The notes under the pieces were generated by a model. It saw nothing but the letters and a program-made list of their open reading frames with translations, was not told the origin of the DNA and made no database searches. Source: Collinsella aerofaciens (GTDB lineage Bacteria; Actinomycetota; Coriobacteriia; Coriobacteriales; Coriobacteriaceae). From it: DNA of 10,380 nucleotides. Within the stretch, counting starts at the first letter, position 1; every line of letters begins with the position of its first letter. The DNA lies in contig JAUUSS010000085.1 in NCBI GenBank assembly GCA_030841765.1, positions 1 to 10,380 of the forward strand, read 5' to 3'. Below are positions 6,041-10,380 of the stretch, piece by piece. Position numbers and translations under genes: made by a program.

Positions 6041-7123
6041 CTAGAGCGTGTGGCCGTAGGCGTTGGCGGCCTTGATGGCGGCGGCGAATTTTTCGTCGGT
6101 GAAGGGCTCCGGGTTGCCTTGCTTCCACTCGTTGGTGGCGTGCGCGTGCTCGCACAGGGCAGGGATATCGGTCTCGGAAAGCTCGACCTGCTCAAGCGTT
6201 ACGGGCAGCCCCATCTGCTTGTTGAAGTCAGCATAGCGCTTAAGGTTCTCGGTGTCGCCCGTGTAGGCGAACAACACGAGCACGCCCAGGCTCACGACCT
6301 CGCCGTGCAGGTAGGTGCCCTCACGCGGAATGCTGCAGGTGGCATTGTAGAACGCGTGCGCCACGCTCGAGTTGTAGTAGTAATCGTTCTGGTTGGTCAG
6401 GTTCGAGACATAGCCCGTGTTGACCACGATATCGAGCGCGATCTGCTTGACGGCCTCGCTCGACAGGTCCTGGCGCACGTCCTCAAGACCCTGGACGCCA
6501 TAGGTAAACAGCGGCTCGGAGCAGGTGTGGGCGAGTGCCAGGCCAAGACCGGCGGTGTGCTCCAAATCACCGGCGCTCGTGGCGTACTCGACCTCGGGCT
6601 GCTTAGAGAGGGCATCGCCTACGCCGGCCCAGAAGTACTCTGCCGGTGCCTCGGCGATGATCTTGGGGTTGATGAAGATGTGCGCCGGTCGGTTGGGGTA
6701 CGAATAGCCCTCGAGCGAGCCGTCGTCGTTGTACACGACGGCAATGGCGGTCGCAGCGGAGCAGTTGGAGCAAATCGTCGGCACCGTAAAGACGATCTTC
6801 TTGAGCTCGATGGCTGCGGTCTTCACGGTGTCGAGCGCCTTGCCGCCGCCGCATGCGATAAGCACGTCAGCTTCCTGGCAGGCAGGGGAGTTTACGACCT
6901 TGGCGATATTTGCGCGCGTACTGTTGGTGCCGTAGACGCGCGTCTCCAGAATTTCGACGTCGGTACCCGCCAGCGCAGCTTCGATACCGGGAAGTGCTGC
7001 GGCCAGTGCCCGCTTGCCACCGATGATCGCGACCTTCTTCGCGCCGTACTCGGCCAGCGCGCCGGACAGCTCGTCAAAGCAATCCTCGCCAACGGTGTAG
7101 TCGCTCATTCCAATCGTGCGCAT
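6041..7123 (-). CDS. Iron-containing alcohol dehydrogenase family, GldA-like
   Basis: This is a cytosolic NAD(P)-dependent oxidoreductase of the group III (metal-dependent) alcohol dehydrogenase family, with 360 residues, the usual length. The NAD-binding half has VAIIGG at about 31-36 and the glycine-rich CGGGKALDT at 91-99. The PTICSNCSAATA loop at 115-126 is also typical. The metal site is complete: Asp 170 in GVGDALSK, His 256 in VAHAFYNA and His 273 in YLHGEVVS. The closest well-known relatives are glycerol dehydrogenase (GldA) and the E. coli hydroxycarboxylate dehydrogenase YbdH/HcxA; the SKQPE stretch after the Asp, instead of the GldA-style A-x-x-E-A, makes the substrate uncertain. 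The minus-strand Shine-Dalgarno AGAAGG (7129-7134) is five bases before ATG 7123, fixing the start. No dihydroxyacetone kinase or glycerol facilitator gene is adjacent. Divergent from the ileS leader. Confidence 0.88.
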   Translation of the reverse strand: MRTIGMSDYTVGEDCFDELSGALAEYGAKKVAIIGGKRALAAALPGIEAALAGTDVEILETRVYGTNSTRANIAKVVNSPACQEADVLIACGGGKALDTVKTAAIELKKIVFTVPTICSNCSAATAIAVVYNDDGSLEGYSYPNRPAHIFINPKIIAEAPAEYFWAGVGDALSKQPEVEYATSAGDLEHTAGLGLALAHTCSEPLFTYGVQGLEDVRQDLSSEAVKQIALDIVVNTGYVSNLTNQNDYYYNSSVAHAFYNATCSIPREGTYLHGEVVSLGVLVLFAYTGDTENLKRYADFNKQMGLPVTLEQVELSETDIPALCEHAHATNEWKQGNPEPFTDEKFAAAIKAANAYGHTL

Positions 7124-7244
7124 AGCAACCTTCTTTCGTTCGATAAAGTGCTTTCAGGTATTTTGCTCCAAGAGAAGGTCCACAGCCGCGAGAAATTTCG
7201 AACGTATAAAACCAGTGTTGAGGGTTTTTCGCCGGCGCTGAACG

Positions 7245-7256
7245 TGCTAGCATACT
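7245..7256 (+). promoter_or_regulatory. ileS: Candidate extended -10 promoter of the ileS leader
   Basis: TGC directly followed by TAGCAT (7248-7253) fits an extended -10 element (TGn plus four of six bases). Transcription would begin near 7260, about ten bases before Stem I of the T-box, the usual spacing for such leaders. CATACT at 7251-7256 is an overlapping alternative. No -35 box is convincing. Confidence 0.35.
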
Positions 7257-7270
7257 CCGCATAAGCGTTG

Positions 7271-7566
7271 ATGGGGACGAGTAGTCGGCCGTCCGCATGC
7301 CACAGAGAGCGGGGAGCGCTGAGAACCCGTGCATGCGACCGATGAAAATCACCCCGGAGCTGCGGTCCCAACGGACGTGCCGCGCAGGTTCGTCTTAGTA
7401 GACATCGCCGAGATGGTCGTCGATACAGGCCAGCCGAGTAACGGATGCGAGTGCGCGAATATGCGGGCGAGGGCATCTAAGCTGGGTGGTTAAGCGAAGA
7501 GCTTTTGCGGGCGTGCAGCTCGTTTTGTGGCGCTTCGTCCCAGCTTGTAGGGACGGGCGCTTTTTT
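7271..7566 (+). promoter_or_regulatory. ileS: Isoleucine-specific T-box leader RNA of ileS
   Basis: T-box leaders bind their cognate tRNA; uncharged tRNA stabilises an antiterminator and allows transcription of the downstream synthetase gene. Seen in order: Stem I base GGGAC (7274-7278) with GTCCC (7365-7369); the GACGAGTAG K-turn element (7277-7285); TCGG/CCGA and GCATGC/GCATGC stems; the distal AGAGAGC (7304-7310) and GCTGAGAAC (7318-7326) elements; the specifier loop TGAAAATCACC with ATC (Ile) at 7348-7350; CCCCGGAGC closing Stem I. A GATGC/GCATC stem (7444-7448, 7473-7477) fits Stem III. The T-box core is AAGCTGGGTGGTTAAGCG (7479-7496), where TGGT (7487-7490) complements the ACCA end of tRNA-Ile. 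It ends in the terminator at 7530-7566. The core is divergent: ACC of the usual GGTGGTACCGCG is replaced. Confidence 0.9.
7530..7566 (+). terminator. ileS: Terminator hairpin of the ileS T-box
   Basis: GCGC (7530-7533) and CGTCCC (7536-7541) pair with GGGACG (7550-7555) and GCGC (7557-7560), with a small TT/G internal bulge and an eight-base loop. Six T's follow (7561-7566). The 5' arm CGTCCC is the segment expected to be taken up by the antiterminator, so this is a transcriptional-attenuation arrangement. Confidence 0.85.
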
Positions 7567-7600
7567 GGTGCCCAGAGGGCGTGCGCGCCCATGACAAGAA

Positions 7601-7605
7601 AGGGG
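7601..7605 (+). promoter_or_regulatory. ileS: Ribosome binding site fixing the GTG start of ileS
   Basis: AGGGG within AAGAAAGGGG stands four bases before GTG 7610. The ATG at 7591 is in another frame and is not the ileS start. Confidence 0.8.
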
Positions 7606-7609
7606 TACC

Positions 7610-10380
7610 GTGGCAAACGAGTACAAGCAGACGATGAATCTGCCCAAAACCGGATTTCCCATGCGTGCCGGTCTTTCCAAGTCCGAGCCCAAGCGACTCA
7701 AGGACTGGCAGGACAACAAGGTCTACGAGCAAGTTCTAAAGAAGAACGAGGGTCACAAGAAGTTCGTGCTGCACGACGGTCCTCCGTACGCCAACGGCCC
7801 GATCCACATCGGCCACGCCATGAACAAGATCTCCAAGGACATGATCAACCGTTACTGGATGATGCAGGGCTATGAGGTTCCCTATGTTCCCGGTTGGGAC
7901 TGCCATGGCCAGCCGATCGAGCATAAGGTCGAGGAGAAGCTCGGCACCGAGAAGTTCAACCAGACCTCCACGGCTAAGATCCGCGAGCTTTGCAATAAGT
8001 TCGCTGTCGAGAACATCGAGTTGCAGAAGGCCGGCTTCCGTCGCCTTGGCGTGCTTGGCGACTGGGACAACCCGTATCTGACGCTCTATCACCAGCATGA
8101 CGCCGCCGACATCGAGGTCTTCAAGGCCATGTTCGACAAGGGCATGATCTATCGTGGTCACAAGCCCGTTCACTGGTGCAAGCACTGCCACACCGCGCTC
8201 GCCGAGGCCGAGATTGAGTACTCCGACGAGACGAGCCCCTCCATCTTCGTGCGCTTCGAGATGACCTCCAAGCCCGCCGGCCTCGAGAACTTCGACGGCC
8301 CGGTCGACTTTATCATCTGGACGACCACGCCGTGGACCATCCCCTCCGACCAGGCAGTTTCCCTCAAGCCCGGCGCCGCCTATGTCGCCGTTGAGCACGA
8401 AGGTCGTGCCGAGGTCATGCTCGAGGACCTGGCTCCCAAGTGCTGCGAGGAGTTTGGCTGGGAGTACACCCCGGTCATGGTCGACGGTAAGCCCTACGTG
8501 GTTCCTGCCGAGACCTTCCACCACATCCACTACAAGCAGCCGATCTTTGACGGTGTTGAGGGCGTGGCGCTGCTGGCCGATTACGTCGGTGTCGACGACG
8601 GTACCGGTATCGTCCACAACTCGCCCGGCCACGGCGTCGACGACTACTTTGCCTGCCTCAAGGAGGGCATCACCGACATCTGCATGCCGGTCGATGACGA
8701 CGGCAAGTTCTACACCGGTGAGGAGTTTGGCACCGGTGGCCCCTTCAGCGGTATGGATACCGATGAGGCCAACCCGCACATCATCGAGTTCCTGCGCGAG
8801 CGCGGCACCCTGGTCCTCGAGAAGAAGATCACGCACAGCTATCCGCACTGCTGGCGCTGCAAGCACCCGGTGCTCTTCCGTGCTACTGACCAGTGGTTTG
8901 TCTCGATGGACAAGACCGGTCTGCGCGAGCAAGCTGGCAAAGAGGTCCGCGAGAACGTCAAGTGGTATCCGGCTCACGCCGCCAACCGCATCGGCGCCAT
9001 GGTCGAGCAGCGTCCCGACTGGTGCATCAGCCGTCAGCGCAACTGGGGCGTGCCTATCCCCAGCTATACCTGCGCCGACTGCGGCGAGAAGGTCATGAAC
9101 GACGCCACGCTCGACGCCGTCATCAAGCTCTTCCATGAGAAGGGCTCCGACGCCTGGTTCACCGACGCTCCCGAGAGCTACCTGGGCGAGGCCTGTGTCT
9201 GCCCCAAGTGCGGCGGCCATCACCTCAAGGCCGATAAGGACATCCTCGACGTGTGGTGGGACTCCGGCGTGTCTTGGAAGGCCGTCTGTGAGTATCGCCC
9301 CGAGCTGGAGTATCCGGCGGATGTGTACCTCGAGGGCTCCGACCAGCACCGCGGTTGGTTCCAGAGCTCGCTGCTCACCTCGGTGGGAGCCAATGGTCAC
9401 GCCCCGTACAAGGCGGTCGTCTCGCAAGGCTTCACCCTCGACGGCCAGGGCCGCAAGATGTCCAAGTCGCTCGGCAACGTCATCGACCCCAACAAGGTCT
9501 GCGACGAGATGGGTGCCGACATCATCCGTCTGTGGGTTGCATCCGTCGATACCAGCTCCGACGTGTCCATCGACCACGAGATCCTTGCTCGTACGTCCGA
9601 TGCCTACCGTCGTTTCCGCAACACGCTGCGCTTCCTGCTCTCCGAGCTCGAGGGTCAGTTTGAGCCCGAGACCGACGGCGTCGCCTTTGCCGACCTGCTG
9701 CCGCTCGACAAGCTCATGGTTGCCCGCCTGACCCAGGTTCAGGCCGAGGTCGACGATGCTTACTCTTGCTACGAGTTCCCGCGCGCTTACCGTGCACTTT
9801 ACGACTTCGTGGTTACCGAGCTTTCCAACGTGTACCTCGATGCCCTGAAGGACCGTCTGTACTGTGACAAGCCCGGCTCTCTCGAGCGCCGCAGCGCCCA
9901 GACCGTGCTTGCCGAGCTCTTCTCGATGCTCATGCGCGACCTGCAGCCGATCCTGTCCTACACGGTCGACGAGGCCATGGCCTATGCGCCCGCCGGTTGC
10001 GTCGACCACCAGAAGTACGCCGCGCTGCTCGATTGGTACAAGTCGCCCATCACGGTCGACGAGGCCAATGAGTTCGAGGGCGTGCTTGAGGCTTCACTCG
10101 AGTTACGTAGCGCCGTGACCAAGGCCCTTGAGGATGCCCGTTCTGCCGGCACTTTCACCAAGAGCCAGCAGGTTCGCGTCAAGGCGGTCGTTCCCGCAGA
10201 GATGTACGCGCTGCTGACCGGTGATAAGGCCGTCGACCTGGCCGAGTTCTACATCGTCTCCGATGTTGAGCTGACCCAGGGCGAGGAGCTCTCCGTTGCC
10301 ATCGAGGCAGCCGAGGGCGAGTGCTGCGACCGTTGCTGGAACTACCGCACCACCGTTGGCGAGTTCAACGGCCACGCGCA
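7610..10380 (+). CDS. ileS: Isoleucyl-tRNA synthetase (3' end outside window)
   Basis: This class I aminoacyl-tRNA synthetase charges tRNA-Ile with isoleucine and edits mischarged valine. The frame is open from GTG 7610 to the window edge: 923 complete codons of a family near 930-950, so only the end of the C-terminal zinc domain is missing. Seen: HIGH at 66-69 within GPPYANGPIHIGHA; WCKHCHTALAEAEIEY; the CP1 editing domain with WTTTPWT at 237-243 and GTGIVHNSPGHGVDDY at 331-346; WCISRQRNWGVPIP; YTCADCG and CPKCGG zinc-type pairs in the insertion before ILDVWWDSG; KMSKS at 616-620; then the anticodon-binding helices and the first half of the C-terminal zinc site, CDRC at 906-909. This is the bacterial type with a C-terminal zinc finger. 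GTG was chosen because of the ribosome binding site at 7601-7605 and the MANEYKQTMNLPKT start typical of the family. Expression is controlled by the T-box leader upstream. Confidence 0.97.
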   Translation, partial: MANEYKQTMNLPKTGFPMRAGLSKSEPKRLKDWQDNKVYEQVLKKNEGHKKFVLHDGPPYANGPIHIGHAMNKISKDMINRYWMMQGYEVPYVPGWDCHGQPIEHKVEEKLGTEKFNQTSTAKIRELCNKFAVENIELQKAGFRRLGVLGDWDNPYLTLYHQHDAADIEVFKAMFDKGMIYRGHKPVHWCKHCHTALAEAEIEYSDETSPSIFVRFEMTSKPAGLENFDGPVDFIIWTTTPWTIPSDQAVSLKPGAAYVAVEHEGRAEVMLEDLAPKCCEEFGWEYTPVMVDGKPYVVPAETFHHIHYKQPIFDGVEGVALLADYVGVDDGTGIVHNSPGHGVDDYFACLKEGITDICMPVDDDGKFYTGEEFGTGGPFSGMDTDEANPHIIEFLRERGTLVLEKKITHSYPHCWRCKHPVLFRATDQWFVSMDKTGLREQAGKEVRENVKWYPAHAANRIGAMVEQRPDWCISRQRNWGVPIPSYTCADCGEKVMNDATLDAVIKLFHEKGSDAWFTDAPESYLGEACVCPKCGGHHLKADKDILDVWWDSGVSWKAVCEYRPELEYPADVYLEGSDQHRGWFQSSLLTSVGANGHAPYKAVVSQGFTLDGQGRKMSKSLGNVIDPNKVCDEMGADIIRLWVASVDTSSDVSIDHEILARTSDAYRRFRNTLRFLLSELEGQFEPETDGVAFADLLPLDKLMVARLTQVQAEVDDAYSCYEFPRAYRALYDFVVTELSNVYLDALKDRLYCDKPGSLERRSAQTVLAELFSMLMRDLQPILSYTVDEAMAYAPAGCVDHQKYAALLDWYKSPITVDEANEFEGVLEASLELRSAVTKALEDARSAGTFTKSQQVRVKAVVPAEMYALLTGDKAVDLAEFYIVSDVELTQGEELSVAIEAAEGECCDRCWNYRTTVGEFNGHA

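Larger units (their letters stand above)
7124..7609. other. Gene-free divergent region between the gldA-like gene and ileS
   Basis: No protein gene is supported in these 486 bases. From 7124 to about 7244 it holds the ribosome binding site of the gldA-like gene and presumably its promoter; no clear -35/-10 pair was found, and GAAATTTC (7192-7199) is a short perfect palindrome of unknown meaning. From about 7245 to 7609 it holds a candidate promoter, the T-box leader, its terminator and the ileS ribosome binding site, listed separately. Confidence 0.8.

Noticed and set aside
6008..7264. 418-codon open frame on the plus strand
   Set aside because: Antisense to the GldA-like gene, starting inside the bidirectional terminator; the opposite strand carries a full enzyme with metal ligands and a good ribosome binding site.
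7105..7476. Open frames across the ileS leader (for example 7105-7476 and 7074-7352 on the minus strand, 7486-7875 on the plus strand)
   Set aside because: They cut across the T-box RNA or the ileS start and show no family features. The RNA explanation accounts for the conserved words in this stretch.
7736..10009. 757-codon open frame on the minus strand
   Set aside because: It lies wholly antisense to ileS, which has complete family motifs. The translation is low-complexity Val/Asp/Gly/Leu-rich with no recognisable domain; this is a mirror of the G/C-rich third positions of ileS.
1..10380. CRISPR array, insertion sequence, tRNA or rRNA gene, prophage or defence system
   Set aside because: No spaced direct repeats, transposase motifs, tRNA cloverleaf or phage/defence protein motifs were found; every sizeable coding frame belongs to a known cellular family.

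Overview
The window looks like a chromosomal stretch from a high-G+C gut-type bacterium. My best guess is class Coriobacteriia (Collinsella or a close relative). The basis is the G/C-rich third codon positions, GTG starts with strong Shine-Dalgarno sequences, and IleRS and FtsH proteins of actinobacterial/clostridial flavour. This assignment is from recollection and is not proven by the sequence. Nothing visible points to a prophage, transposon, CRISPR array or genomic island; most genes are housekeeping or physiological.

Layout, left to right. (1) 1-356: 3' end of a dihydrofolate reductase gene (folA), cut by the window edge. (2) 466-1380: SpoU/TrmH-type RNA 2'-O-ribose methyltransferase. 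(3) 1506-2855: MATE-family efflux transporter starting at GTG. (4) 2879-2947: a long imperfect inverted repeat between two convergent genes. (5) 2985-3470, minus strand: corrinoid adenosyltransferase (CobA/BtuR type) whose fifth codon is an in-frame TAA, so as written it is a probable pseudogene or an assembly error. (6) 3548-5455: membrane AAA+ zinc protease FtsH, divergent from the cobA-like gene, ending at a strong terminator. (7) 5537-5992: DUF523 / TudS-like cysteine-rich protein whose Shine-Dalgarno directly abuts that terminator. (8) 5993-6031: hairpin that can terminate on both strands. (9) 6041-7123, minus strand: GldA-like iron-containing alcohol dehydrogenase. (10) 7124-7609: a 486-base gap holding an isoleucine-specific T-box leader (Stem I, AUC specifier, T-box core with UGGU, intrinsic terminator). 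(11) 7610 to the right edge: ileS, isoleucyl-tRNA synthetase, GTG start, cut a few dozen residues before its end.

The genes do not form one pathway. They are mostly single transcription units separated by terminators, with two divergent pairs (cobA-like/ftsH and gldA-like/ileS) and two convergent junctions (MATE/cobA-like and DUF523/gldA-like). The regulatory logic that can be read directly is the T-box: uncharged tRNA-Ile should stabilise the antiterminator and let transcription continue into ileS. The points most worth a second look are the premature stop in the cobA-like gene, the 18-bp-arm inverted repeat, the transcriptional-type ileS T-box with a divergent core, and the terminator flush against the DUF523 ribosome binding site. 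I found no convincing new multi-gene system.
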